Shown in pieces: positions 16,487 to 24,868 of a DNA stretch of 64,000 nt (position 1 is its first letter; the number at the start of each line of letters is the position of its first letter). Under the pieces are notes generated by a model. That model saw only the letters and a program-made list of their open reading frames with translations. It made no database searches and was not told the DNA's origin. The DNA is taken from positions 248,001 to 312,000 of the forward strand of contig JAEXNR010000062.1 in assembly GCA_023439505.1 (NCBI GenBank), read 5' to 3'. A program made the position numbers and the translations under genes. The stretch is from Bacillota bacterium. GTDB lineage: Bacteria > Bacillota > Clostridia > Lachnospirales > Lachnospiraceae.

Positions 16487-18616
16487 ATGCCTGTTAAAGA
16501 AGAAAAAATATATAAAAGGGATTACTTCGTCAGTCAGATCAGGCATAGGTTTCAGCTTAATTCCATCAGAATGAAACTGATGGCCTCCTTTAGCATTCCT
16601 ATCCTCCTGATCATTCTGTTGGGTATTATCACTTATCAAAAAGCCTCTGATGTAATAATCAATAATTACAAATCCTCGGCATACCAGACAATTACGGCCA
16701 ACGGAGATTATCTCAAGCTCATCTGTGATAATGTGGAAGCAAAGTCAACGCAAATTGTCAGCAATGCCAATCTTACCAAGTATTATGCCGGTGGCTTTAC
16801 CAAAAACAGCAGTGAGGAATATAATATCTATAATTCTGCTTATCAGGATTTACTGGCCACGGTGGGATCAGATAAATTTATCTATTCCATACATATTTTA
16901 TCACCAAAATATAATCCAATCTCAACTTATGCAAACTTCAGTTCCGAAGAATATAAGAAGTACTCTGATTCTGATGACGCTGCAATTTTTGACCAAAGCG
17001 GAAAGAAGATATGGTGGACGGGATATCATAAGTTCCTGGATGATACCTTAGGGACTTCCACGAATAAGTATGCACTCAGTCTGACCAGATATCTTTATAA
17101 CAAGTCCTTAAAACCCATTGGTTATGTAATCCTTGATGTGAAGGCGGAGAGTATTCATCAGGTTCTCAATCGGATTGATTTTGGAGAAAACAGCAGTACT
17201 GCAATTTTCACAGGTGACGGCAGGATGTTGGAGAAGGAAAATATTCAGCAGGAACTTACCATTTTAAATACAACATTCTATCTTGATAGTCTGCAGAACA
17301 AGAAGGAAAGCGGTTTTCAGGATGTCAATTTTCAAAATGGAAAATATCTTTATTTATATTATAAAGTCGGGGATACGGGAACTATTCTCTTTAGTCTGAT
17401 ACCGGAGAATGTGATATTAGCTCAGGTAAATCAAATTAAAATGATTACCATAGGGATCGTACTTCTGGCCATTTTCATTGCCTTGTTTATTTCAACTGCA
17501 ATTTCTATGGGAATGAGCAGTACCATAAATAAAATCGTTTCCGGAGTTAAGAAAGCGGCTGATGGAGATTTGACGGTTCATATGGAAACAAAACGCAGAG
17601 ATGAATTAGGGGTGTTGGTGGAAAATATATCGGATATGATATATAAAATGAAACAATTAATTGAAAAAACAGTAGAGGTAACAGGTACGGTGAAAGATTC
17701 TGCAGGATCTGTGGGACAGACTGCCGGAGCTTTTATTCTGGCATCAAAAAAGATCGCAGAAGCGTTGTATCATATTGAGCAGGGTTCGGGTCAACAGGCA
17801 AGTGATGCACAGAACTGTCTTCTGATGATGGACAGCCTCTCTGCAAAAATAGGGGAAGTATATCAGAATACAGATGATATAGAAGGTATCGCCGGCAGTA
17901 CAAAGGATATTGTGAACAACGGATTGGAAACAGTAAGTAATCTAGAAGAAAGAGTTGCTGATACGTCAAACATGGCCAGAATTATTACGGATGAAATAAC
18001 AGATTTAAAGAATGCTGCAGAATCCATCAGGGATATTGTCCTGACCATGGATTATATCGCAGATCAGACCAGCCTTCTATCACTGAATGCCTCCATTGAG
18101 GCAGCCAGAGCAGGAAAGGCCGGATCTGGCTTTGCAGTAGTAGCAGAAGAGATCAGAAAGCTGGCAAATCAATCCATGGATGCCTCGGATCAGGTAAAGG
18201 AGAAGATAAAACGGATTGATGATAGGACCAATCACATGGTGGATATCGCAGAGAAAACTTCGAACGTAGTACTGTTTCAGGAAAGTGCACTTATCGATAC
18301 CGTATCTATTTTTAGCAAAATTGATCGTCAGGTGGACAATCTGGTAATATATTTGAGGAAGATTTCAGAGGGCATCAAAACGGTAGAGACTGTTAAGGTA
18401 AATACGTTAGGGTCAATCGAAAGCATCTCTTCTATCATAGAGGAAGCGGCAGCTGTGACAGGTGATGTAAACAGTACGGCGCAGGGCCAGCTTACAATGG
18501 CCGAAAAGCTAAAGGAAGCGACCGTTCAGTTGGAACACAATGCTGATAGTTTGGAGGAAGCCGTGAGAATCTTTAAGATTAAGCCTCAATCACACAGGAT
18601 GCCCCCGGCAATATGA
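16487..18616 (+). CDS. Methyl-accepting chemotaxis protein
   Basis: Transmembrane chemoreceptor of about 709 residues. Two membrane helices (about 30-52 and 325-350) flank an extracellular sensor of roughly 270 residues (dCache-like by size, inferred). A HAMP domain and a long helical signalling domain follow; the conserved CheA/CheW contact tip is present (SLNASIEAARAG, then GFAVVAEEIRKLA). An in-frame ATG at 16427 lies inside the 15-bp repeats; 16487 is preferred because AGGGGAAGTGAAAAGG sits directly upstream. It is last in the mannan transporter operon, so it may steer cells towards mannan fragments, perhaps through the binding protein. It overlaps the convergent gene by 38 bp. Confidence 0.93.
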   Translation: MPVKEEKIYKRDYFVSQIRHRFQLNSIRMKLMASFSIPILLIILLGIITYQKASDVIINNYKSSAYQTITANGDYLKLICDNVEAKSTQIVSNANLTKYYAGGFTKNSSEEYNIYNSAYQDLLATVGSDKFIYSIHILSPKYNPISTYANFSSEEYKKYSDSDDAAIFDQSGKKIWWTGYHKFLDDTLGTSTNKYALSLTRYLYNKSLKPIGYVILDVKAESIHQVLNRIDFGENSSTAIFTGDGRMLEKENIQQELTILNTTFYLDSLQNKKESGFQDVNFQNGKYLYLYYKVGDTGTILFSLIPENVILAQVNQIKMITIGIVLLAIFIALFISTAISMGMSSTINKIVSGVKKAADGDLTVHMETKRRDELGVLVENISDMIYKMKQLIEKTVEVTGTVKDSAGSVGQTAGAFILASKKIAEALYHIEQGSGQQASDAQNCLLMMDSLSAKIGEVYQNTDDIEGIAGSTKDIVNNGLETVSNLEERVADTSNMARIITDEITDLKNAAESIRDIVLTMDYIADQTSLLSLNASIEAARAGKAGSGFAVVAEEIRKLANQSMDASDQVKEKIKRIDDRTNHMVDIAEKTSNVVLFQESALIDTVSIFSKIDRQVDNLVIYLRKISEGIKTVETVKVNTLGSIESISSIIEEAAAVTGDVNSTAQGQLTMAEKLKEATVQLEHNADSLEEAVRIFKIKPQSHRMPPAI

Positions 18617-19619
18617 CATGATCCAATTGATTTCCAAGTGCACCGGAAACTTCATGAACAGGACAAACCACCAGATCTCCGGAACGATCATGTGCAATCA
18701 ACAGATATTTTCCATCCTCTGTGATACAGAAATTTCTGGGACTATCCCCATGGGTAGGATAGGTGGAAATCCATGTAGGAATACCTTCGGAGGATACTTC
18801 AAACAGAGTGATTACATTTGCCCCCCTGACAGAAGCATAAAGATACTTACCATCAGGTGACAGGTGAATATCAGCAGCGGTATCATCAGGGGTTATGTCT
18901 TTTATAAGAGGGTAGGAACCAAGCAGTTTAAGGGAATTTCCAGGGGTGATTTCGTAATGGAGTACCTTCAGACCCAATTCCGTCACTACATAAAGCCAGT
19001 TCCCGTCAGGATGAAAAACCATGTGACGGGGGCCTTCACCGGAGGGTGTTGTGATGTGAGGCTGATTGTCCCAGGGGAGCAGTGCACCGGAAGGAGCGTC
19101 AATACGATAAAGCATCAGTTTATCCATTCCTAAATCAGCAACAATCAGTCTTTCCCCGGAGGGATCCGGATTTACGGAGTGAGCATGCGCTTTTTCCTGG
19201 CGCTTTGGATTTGTACCACATCCGCTATGAGAGACTTCAGAACAAATCGTCCCAAACATGCCATCGGGCAGCAGCTTAACACCGAATATACTTCCACTGG
19301 AATAATTGGCGGCGTAGAGAAAATTTCCAGCGGCAGCGATCTGGCAGGTATGCATTCCGGGGACACTTGCTTCACCTGCAAATTTTAGGAACCCATTTTC
19401 TCGATTAATGTTACACACAGATACAGACCCTTTTTCTTCCGTCTCATTGGCAGCATAGAGAAAGTCGCCGCGTTTGATGAGAAAGGAGGGGCTTGATCCG
19501 CACCAAAAATCCGATATAACTTCCAGTGTTTCCTTTTCAGTGTTAAATTCTACTAACACAATACCCTTATCCGTTTCATTTCTGGTGTAGCATCCAATAT
19601 AAAATCTATAATTACTCAT
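18579..19619 (-). CDS. Lactonase, seven-bladed beta-propeller family
   Basis: Cytoplasmic protein of 346 residues resembling the 6-phosphogluconolactonase (Pgl/YkgB) propeller family. Visible blade motifs include FYIGCYTRNETDKGI at the start, HAHSVNPDPSGERL, GPRHMVFHPDGNWLYVV, DIHLSPDGKYLYAS and GDSPRNFCITEDGKYLLIA. A longer frame reaches 19832, but the start at 19619 is chosen for the strong GGAAAGGAAA site and the family-typical N-terminus. It may hydrolyse a sugar lactone; the substrate is not readable. It lies downstream of, and in line with, the LysR gene, and its last 38 bp overlap the convergent chemoreceptor gene. Confidence 0.85.
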   Translation of the reverse strand: MSNYRFYIGCYTRNETDKGIVLVEFNTEKETLEVISDFWCGSSPSFLIKRGDFLYAANETEEKGSVSVCNINRENGFLKFAGEASVPGMHTCQIAAAGNFLYAANYSSGSIFGVKLLPDGMFGTICSEVSHSGCGTNPKRQEKAHAHSVNPDPSGERLIVADLGMDKLMLYRIDAPSGALLPWDNQPHITTPSGEGPRHMVFHPDGNWLYVVTELGLKVLHYEITPGNSLKLLGSYPLIKDITPDDTAADIHLSPDGKYLYASVRGANVITLFEVSSEGIPTWISTYPTHGDSPRNFCITEDGKYLLIAHDRSGDLVVCPVHEVSGALGNQLDHVILPGASCVIEA

Positions 19620-19680
19620 TTGATTTCCTTTCCTTCCAAAGATAACAATCATTACAATGTAATACAACTTGAACCATGCT

Positions 19681-20562
19681 CTAATTTCTTGCCGCTTCCA
19701 TGAAAAAAGGGATGCAATAGTCGATAAAGGTTTGCCCGATACGGCTGATATAGTGGTTTTTAGGGTAGGACAAAAATATAGTTCTCTGGCATACCGGTGA
19801 TTTGATTCGGATGGGAACGATATTCGGACCAAATAGAGAACGCTGTGACTGATAGGGGATTAATGTAATGCCCATCTGGGATTGTATGAAAAGCTTGTAT
19901 GTTGATAAACTGTCGCTTTCCATAATGATTTTTGGCTTAAAACCTGCTTGTAGGCATAGAGTATCCGTTAATGTACGAATGCTTGGACCTGTCGAATAGG
20001 TAATGAAATGAAATGGCGCGGCCTCAATTAAATCAACTTCCCGCATTTTGGCAATAGGATGATCAATATGGGCAGCTAAAACTAAATCCTCTGTCATTAA
20101 TTTAATATTGGTCAATCCCGAATAATCTGCAGGTGTTGCAGAGATTGCAAAATCGAATTCACCTGCCTGCATAAGATTATGACTGGACTGCTGCTTAAGA
20201 TTTACTGTAATGTTTGGATAGGCTTTATGAAAGTTAACAAATAAATCAGGGGTAATGCTGGATGCAGCCAGGACTAGAACATTAATATGCCCGCAAGGTT
20301 CATTTTGCAAATCTTTCAGTTGTAAAATAGAATTATCAATTAAGCTCAGTCCCTCTTTAATTTCATCAAATAGAAGTTTACCAAAATAATTTAAGCGGAT
20401 ATTTCTTCCAACTCTCTCAAACAGCTTCACGCCCAGTTCCTCTTCAAAATTAGCCAGAGATCGGCTAAGTGAGGGTTGTGAAACGTGAAGCGAGAGAGCT
20501 GACTTTGAAATACTTTCCTGCCTGGCAATTTCACAAAAATATCGTAATTGTAATAATTCCAC
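19681..20562 (-). CDS. LysR-family transcriptional regulator
   Basis: DNA-binding regulator of 293 residues. The winged helix-turn-helix (1-60) is textbook (LRYFCEIARQESISKSALSL, then VSQPSLSRSLANFEEELGVK and LFERVGR), followed by a LysR substrate-binding domain. It begins with GTG, with GGAGAG a few bases upstream. It is divergent from the esterase gene with a perfect 16-bp palindrome between them, so it very likely controls the esterase operon and itself. The effector is unknown. Confidence 0.93.
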   Translation of the reverse strand: MELLQLRYFCEIARQESISKSALSLHVSQPSLSRSLANFEEELGVKLFERVGRNIRLNYFGKLLFDEIKEGLSLIDNSILQLKDLQNEPCGHINVLVLAASSITPDLFVNFHKAYPNITVNLKQQSSHNLMQAGEFDFAISATPADYSGLTNIKLMTEDLVLAAHIDHPIAKMREVDLIEAAPFHFITYSTGPSIRTLTDTLCLQAGFKPKIIMESDSLSTYKLFIQSQMGITLIPYQSQRSLFGPNIVPIRIKSPVCQRTIFLSYPKNHYISRIGQTFIDYCIPFFMEAARN

Positions 20563-20583
20563 AGGGACTCTCCTCTCTCTGTT

Positions 20584-20599
20584 ATAACATTAATGTTAT
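20584..20599. promoter_or_regulatory. Perfect 16-bp palindrome between lysR and esterase operon
   Basis: ATAACATTAATGTTAT is fully self-complementary and sits 21 bp upstream of the LysR start and 94 bp upstream of the esterase start. It has the size and dyad form of a LysR recognition site, though the half-site spacing is shorter than the classic T-N11-A. An AT-rich stretch just to its right could hold a -10. Confidence 0.6.
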
Positions 20600-20693
20600 G
20601 ATATATATAATATATTATATATTAGACGATATGTTAGGTCAAGCGTATAATCATATTCATAAAAGTGATAAGAAGAACAAAGGAGTTGTTAGG

Positions 20694-22148
20694 ATGATAG
20701 TTAATACAAGTACTGGAAAAGTCGAAGGAGTGCAGGAAAGAAATATGATTGTTTTCAAGGGCATTCCATATGCACAGCCTCCGATCAATAAATTGCGTTT
20801 TCAGGCGCCTGTTCCTGCCTTTCCATGGTTAGGAGTATACAAGGCTGATCAGTTTGGGAAAAGAGCGCTGCAGACACATGAACAGGAATATCAGGATGAA
20901 ATCGATTTTTCCGAAGACTGCCTGCATCTTAATATATGGACACCTGCTATCGACGAACGAAAGCGGCCGGTGGTTTTTTATATCCATGGCGGAGGACATT
21001 TTTCCGGATCCAATTCAGACCGGTGGATTGACGGTATGCATCTGATCGGTGCCTCTGATGCGGTAATGGTGGCACCCAATTATAGGCTGGGCGGTATGGG
21101 ATATTTATATCTAGGAGAAATTCTTGGAAAGGAATACGAGGATTCCGGAAATTGTGGTCTTTTGGACCAGATTCTGGCATTAACATGGGTACGCTCTAAC
21201 ATTGCAGCCTTTGGAGGAGATCCCGACAGAATCACCTTGATGGGACAATCAGCCGGTGGCAAGTCGGTGGCAAATCTACTGGTAACACCTTCTGTAAAGG
21301 GAATGTTTCGGGGAGCAATTATTCAAAGCGGCTCCGTACAATGTATCAGAGATAAACAAACCGCCACTCAAATTGCAAAGATGATGATAAGACAGCTTGG
21401 AATTGTGAACACTCCGGAAGAAATCCTGTGTAAAAGCGGGCAGGAGATTATGGAAGCCCAGAAGATATTATATGAAGTTGTTGACCGGGCACATATGTTT
21501 GGACCTGTAATTGATGGAAAAACAATTACCGAGAAGCCGGAAGAATACATAGAAGCTGGAAATATAACAAATATACCAATCATGATAGGATATAACCGGG
21601 ATGAGCTTTGTTATTGCAAGGAAGGGGAGGAACGCCCGGAAGAAGAAAGCATTGCTGCATTTAAAAAAAGCTATGGATTACATTGGGAAGTAGTTTACAG
21701 AAAATATTGTGAATATAAAAAAGAAAATACCTCAGCCAAGGCATTTGACAGGACACAGACCTTATGCGTTTACGAAAATGCAGCGATTTCCCTGACACAG
21801 CTGCTCTCTAATGCAGGGAATAAAGTCTGGTCTTATCGATGGGACTATGGGATAAGAGGAGGACCTTCGCAACATTTCAGTGAAATGCCATATATTTTTC
21901 AATACATCGAAGAAGTCGATAATGAACGATATACAGAGGAAGAGGCTGCAATGGCAAAAAGGATGAATCAAACATGGTTGAAGTTTATCTGTGAAGGCAA
22001 CCCACAAAATGAACGAATTCCAACCTGGTATCCCAATACGACCAGTGAAATGGGATATCGCATGTATTTTGACAGGATAACCCATATGGAGCAGTTTAAT
22101 CTTCGCTCCAATTATCAGGAATTTCCTATGCAGGTTATCAAACTCTAG
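20694..22148 (+). CDS. Carboxylesterase, type B
   Basis: Alpha/beta-hydrolase of 484 residues in the carboxylesterase/para-nitrobenzyl esterase family. It has the early VQERNMIVFKGIPYAQPP signature, oxyanion segment YIHGGGHFSG, the nucleophile elbow GQSAGG with Ser186, and SEDCLHLNIW. The frame is open to 20469, but the start at 20694 follows AAGGAGTTGTTAGG. No signal peptide is seen, so it acts in the cytoplasm. It heads a run with a membrane protein, an SDR and a ThuA-like gene under the divergent LysR. It could act on acyl esters of plant carbohydrates or aromatic esters; this is inference. Confidence 0.9.
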   Translation: MIVNTSTGKVEGVQERNMIVFKGIPYAQPPINKLRFQAPVPAFPWLGVYKADQFGKRALQTHEQEYQDEIDFSEDCLHLNIWTPAIDERKRPVVFYIHGGGHFSGSNSDRWIDGMHLIGASDAVMVAPNYRLGGMGYLYLGEILGKEYEDSGNCGLLDQILALTWVRSNIAAFGGDPDRITLMGQSAGGKSVANLLVTPSVKGMFRGAIIQSGSVQCIRDKQTATQIAKMMIRQLGIVNTPEEILCKSGQEIMEAQKILYEVVDRAHMFGPVIDGKTITEKPEEYIEAGNITNIPIMIGYNRDELCYCKEGEERPEEESIAAFKKSYGLHWEVVYRKYCEYKKENTSAKAFDRTQTLCVYENAAISLTQLLSNAGNKVWSYRWDYGIRGGPSQHFSEMPYIFQYIEEVDNERYTEEEAAMAKRMNQTWLKFICEGNPQNERIPTWYPNTTSEMGYRMYFDRITHMEQFNLRSNYQEFPMQVIKL

Positions 22149-22166
22149 CTAAGAAGGGGACATACA

Positions 22167-23222
22167 TTGAATATCTTTATATGGATTATGGTTACTTTTG
22201 CTGTCGCTTTGATTGGCGGAGGACTTGGTGCAAAAACGCATTTACCTGCCGGGGCCATGCTGGGAGCAATTATAGCAACAGCCCTATGGAATATCTTAAG
22301 CGGGCAAGCAGTCCTGCCTGCTGCCACAAGACCGATTCTGCAAATTCTGGGAGGTGTTTTACTCGGACATTCCATCAGCAAAGATAAGTTGATGGTCATC
22401 AATCGTATCGGGGGGGCTGTCATTGTTCTCATCTCAGGATTATTATTACTTAATATAGCCATGGGGGGAGCAATCCATGCCATATGCGGGATGGATCTGA
22501 AAACGGCAATTCTAGCCACAGCACCCGGCGGGGTATCGGATATGGCAATCATTGCCCAGGATTTTGGGGCAGATTCAACAAAAGTTTCTATTTTACAATT
22601 ATTTCGCATGTTTGGGATTTATTCCATTTACCCGCCTATGCTTAAGAAAATTGCAGGCAGCACCAACAGGGAGAGAAAAGCAGGTCGGGATAGCATAACA
22701 CAGATAGCGAACCAACGGATCATAACCTGGAAAGAGATCAGAGTAAACACCCTGCTGACAATCATTTGCGGCCTTGCCGGAGGGTTATGTTTAAGACAAA
22801 TGGGAATTCCTGCAGGTGCCTTAATAGGAAGTGTTGTTGCCTGCGGAGGATTTAATATACTTACAGCGCGGGGAAGGATATCAAATAAAATAAAATTTCC
22901 GGTTCAGGCATGTGTTGGGGCGATGATAGGAATACAGATGAATTATGCAACGTTATTATCCTTGAAGGAACTGGCTGTACCAATTGTGATTATGACAGGC
23001 GGGCTCCTGCTTTATACCTTTTTCTTTGCATTTTGTATGACAAAGGTATCAAACTTGGATTACCTTACCTGCCTGCTTGCACTCACACCTGGAGGCATTC
23101 AGGAAACATCCATGCTAACAGAAGATGTGGGAGGAGATACGTCCATAGTGATCGTGATGCATACGATCCGTCTGGTGGTGGTAATATGTGTATTTCCACT
23201 TATCTTTCAACTACTTATTTAG
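22167..23222 (+). CDS. AbrB-type membrane protein (PF05145-like)
   Basis: Integral membrane protein of 351 residues with about nine to ten helices and two repeated halves. Each half carries a Gly-rich segment (HLPAGAMLGAIIATALW; MGIPAGALIGSVVACGGF) and an APGGVSDMAIIAQDFGAD or TPGGIQETSMLTEDVGGD motif. This duplication is characteristic of the AbrB/ammonia-monooxygenase-like putative transporter family. The start is TTG at 22167 with AAGAAGGGGA upstream. Function in this family is not established; co-occurrence with an esterase suggests uptake or export of the esterase substrate or product. Confidence 0.82.
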   Translation: MNIFIWIMVTFAVALIGGGLGAKTHLPAGAMLGAIIATALWNILSGQAVLPAATRPILQILGGVLLGHSISKDKLMVINRIGGAVIVLISGLLLLNIAMGGAIHAICGMDLKTAILATAPGGVSDMAIIAQDFGADSTKVSILQLFRMFGIYSIYPPMLKKIAGSTNRERKAGRDSITQIANQRIITWKEIRVNTLLTIICGLAGGLCLRQMGIPAGALIGSVVACGGFNILTARGRISNKIKFPVQACVGAMIGIQMNYATLLSLKELAVPIVIMTGGLLLYTFFFAFCMTKVSNLDYLTCLLALTPGGIQETSMLTEDVGGDTSIVIVMHTIRLVVVICVFPLIFQLLI

Positions 23223-23248
23223 ATTAATATTGGAAGGCGGTAGCAGAC

Positions 23249-23959
23249 ATGAATATTTTGATTACAGGAGCTGATCGGGGGCTTGGATACGGAATGACCG
23301 AAGCTTTGTTAGATTCAAAAAACCGAGTTTTTGCAGGAAGATTTATGCGGGAATGGAAGGAGCTGGACGAATTAAAAAAGCGGTATGGAAACAGGATAAT
23401 CATTCTTCCTCTGGACGTGTCGGATAGGGAGAGTGTATTAGATGCAAAAAAAGTAATTCAGCAAGAAACAACTTGCTTGGATATAATTGTAAACAACGCT
23501 GCGGTTAATGGAAAACAGTCCACGGAAGAACCCATGAAAACAGATTATGATTATATGATGCGCACATATGATATTAATGCTGTCGGGGCGGTTCGGATTG
23601 TTGAGAGCTTTTATGATATGATGAGCCAAAGCAATACAAAAAGAATATGCTTTGTTTCTTCTGAGGCAGGGAGCATTACCCAGGCGGCCAGAACGGATAA
23701 CTTTAGTTATTGTATGTCAAAAGCAGCACTTAATATGTATGCTAAATTGATTCATAACCGGTTATCAAAGGAAGGCTATCATATTCGATTATATCATCCC
23801 GGATGGATTCGTTCTTATATGAGTGGGACATTATCTGAGAAAGGGAATTTATCCATTAGGGAAGCAGCTGATTTTGCGGTGAATTATTTTTTAGACAACG
23901 ATATTGACGAGACAAGATTTCAGATGATGGGTTATGACGGAGAAGTATTTCAATTTTGA
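23249..23959 (+). CDS. Short-chain dehydrogenase/reductase
   Basis: Cytoplasmic NAD(P)-dependent oxidoreductase of 236 residues. The nucleotide-binding motif is TGADRGLGYGM (variant TGxxxGxG, residues about 6-16), followed by VNNAAVN and the catalytic Ser-Tyr-Lys set (VSSEAGS, then YCMSKAA). The ending is of the classical SDR type. A GGAAGG site lies before the ATG. It sits 26 bp after the membrane protein in the LysR-linked run. The substrate is unknown. Confidence 0.9.
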   Translation: MNILITGADRGLGYGMTEALLDSKNRVFAGRFMREWKELDELKKRYGNRIIILPLDVSDRESVLDAKKVIQQETTCLDIIVNNAAVNGKQSTEEPMKTDYDYMMRTYDINAVGAVRIVESFYDMMSQSNTKRICFVSSEAGSITQAARTDNFSYCMSKAALNMYAKLIHNRLSKEGYHIRLYHPGWIRSYMSGTLSEKGNLSIREAADFAVNYFLDNDIDETRFQMMGYDGEVFQF

Positions 23960-24058
23960 GGAGGAAGCATTATCATTTATTCAAAAATATTTTATTAAAG
24001 GTGTAATGATCGGTTCGGTGAAAGGCTGATATTCCATCAATGTACAGGGAAGGGCATA

Positions 24059-24679
24059 ATGAGCAATTTATTGGTTTTAGGAGATATACAGCATCCAAGA
24101 TATCACTCGGTGGAGGAACTGTCTCCTTTGTTGAATGAACTAAAGAAGACTTGGTCCATCACGATATTAGAAGAGTACGAAGATCTGACGGAAAAAGAAT
24201 TGAAAAACTATGAGATCATTATTAATTATATTGATAACTGGGAAGAAAAAGGAAGCAAAGGCACAGAAGAGGCATTGTATGATTATATAATGAATGGAGG
24301 GAAGATGTTAACCCTGCATAATGGTATCATACTCAAGAATGCAGCAACACTGCTCAAGATGCAAGGCGCTATATTTCAGGGACATGATTCTTACCAAAGT
24401 CTGTTATTTGATAAGACGGAGATTGGACATGAGATAACAGCCGGATTAAAAGCTTTTTCCATGCAGGAGGAACCTTATGAGTTTCATATGCTTTCAGACA
24501 TTGGCAAAACATTGATCATAACTTATGAGAAGGATGGAAACATATATCCGGCAGGCTGGGTAAGTTCAGTGGATAAGGGGAAGCTGGTCTATTTCTGCTT
24601 TGGACATAACAGCTCTTCCTTTATTAGAGACGAAGTAAAGGAATTGTGCTTAAAAGCAGTCTCATGGCTTTTCGTTTAG
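24059..24679 (+). CDS. ThuA-like domain protein
   Basis: Protein of 206 residues that resembles the ThuA family (trehalose-utilisation type, class I glutamine-amidotransferase-like fold). Visible signs are the NLLVLGDIQHPRYHS start, a YDYIMNGGKMLTLHNG segment, and the C-terminal GWVSSVDKGKLVYFCFGHN stretch, equivalent to the family's P-x-x-W / G-R-x-x-x-x-x-GH region. No signal peptide. The start has GGGAAGGG upstream. The biochemical role of ThuA proteins is mostly unproven; several occur with sugar dehydrogenases and epimerases. It closes the LysR-linked block, followed by a good terminator. Confidence 0.75.
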   Translation: MSNLLVLGDIQHPRYHSVEELSPLLNELKKTWSITILEEYEDLTEKELKNYEIIINYIDNWEEKGSKGTEEALYDYIMNGGKMLTLHNGIILKNAATLLKMQGAIFQGHDSYQSLLFDKTEIGHEITAGLKAFSMQEEPYEFHMLSDIGKTLIITYEKDGNIYPAGWVSSVDKGKLVYFCFGHNSSSFIRDEVKELCLKAVSWLFV

Positions 24680-24711
24680 GTTATTGATAAGCAGCAGATA
24701 TATCGTTGCCT

Positions 24712-24750
24712 CCGGTTTAGCACAGCTTATGTGTTAAACCGGAATTTTTT
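24712..24750 (+). terminator. Terminator separating LysR-linked block from mannan operon
   Basis: CCGGTTTAGCACA pairs with TGTGTTAAACCGG around a GCTTA loop (one bulge), followed by AATTTTTT. It lies 33 bp after the ThuA-like stop, immediately before operator site D. Confidence 0.85.
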
Positions 24751-24765
24751 ATAACAATGTTTACA

Positions 24766-24825
24766 GTCCAAAAAACTGCATATAAATACAAACTGGAGTT
24801 ATTAAAAAGAATAGCCGGGTATGGT
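24766..24825 (+). promoter_or_regulatory. Candidate mannan-regulon operator and promoter, site D (GH130 operon)
   Basis: CTGCATATAAATACAAAC is at 24776-24793, with an upstream half-site GTCCAAA (24766-24772) 20 bp before ATACAAA. The -10-like TATGGT (24820-24825) stands at the same distance as TATGCT at site B. It precedes the seven-gene run that processes mannan fragments in the cytoplasm. Confidence 0.65.
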
Positions 24826-24868
24826 AGCATGATAGTGTAAATAAGTTTGAGTTATCGGAGGAAATCAT

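Noticed and set aside
20469..20693. N-terminal extension of the esterase frame as a membrane anchor
   Set aside because: The extension would run across the LysR operator and LysR start; the ATG at 20694 has a strong ribosome site and the family-typical beginning.
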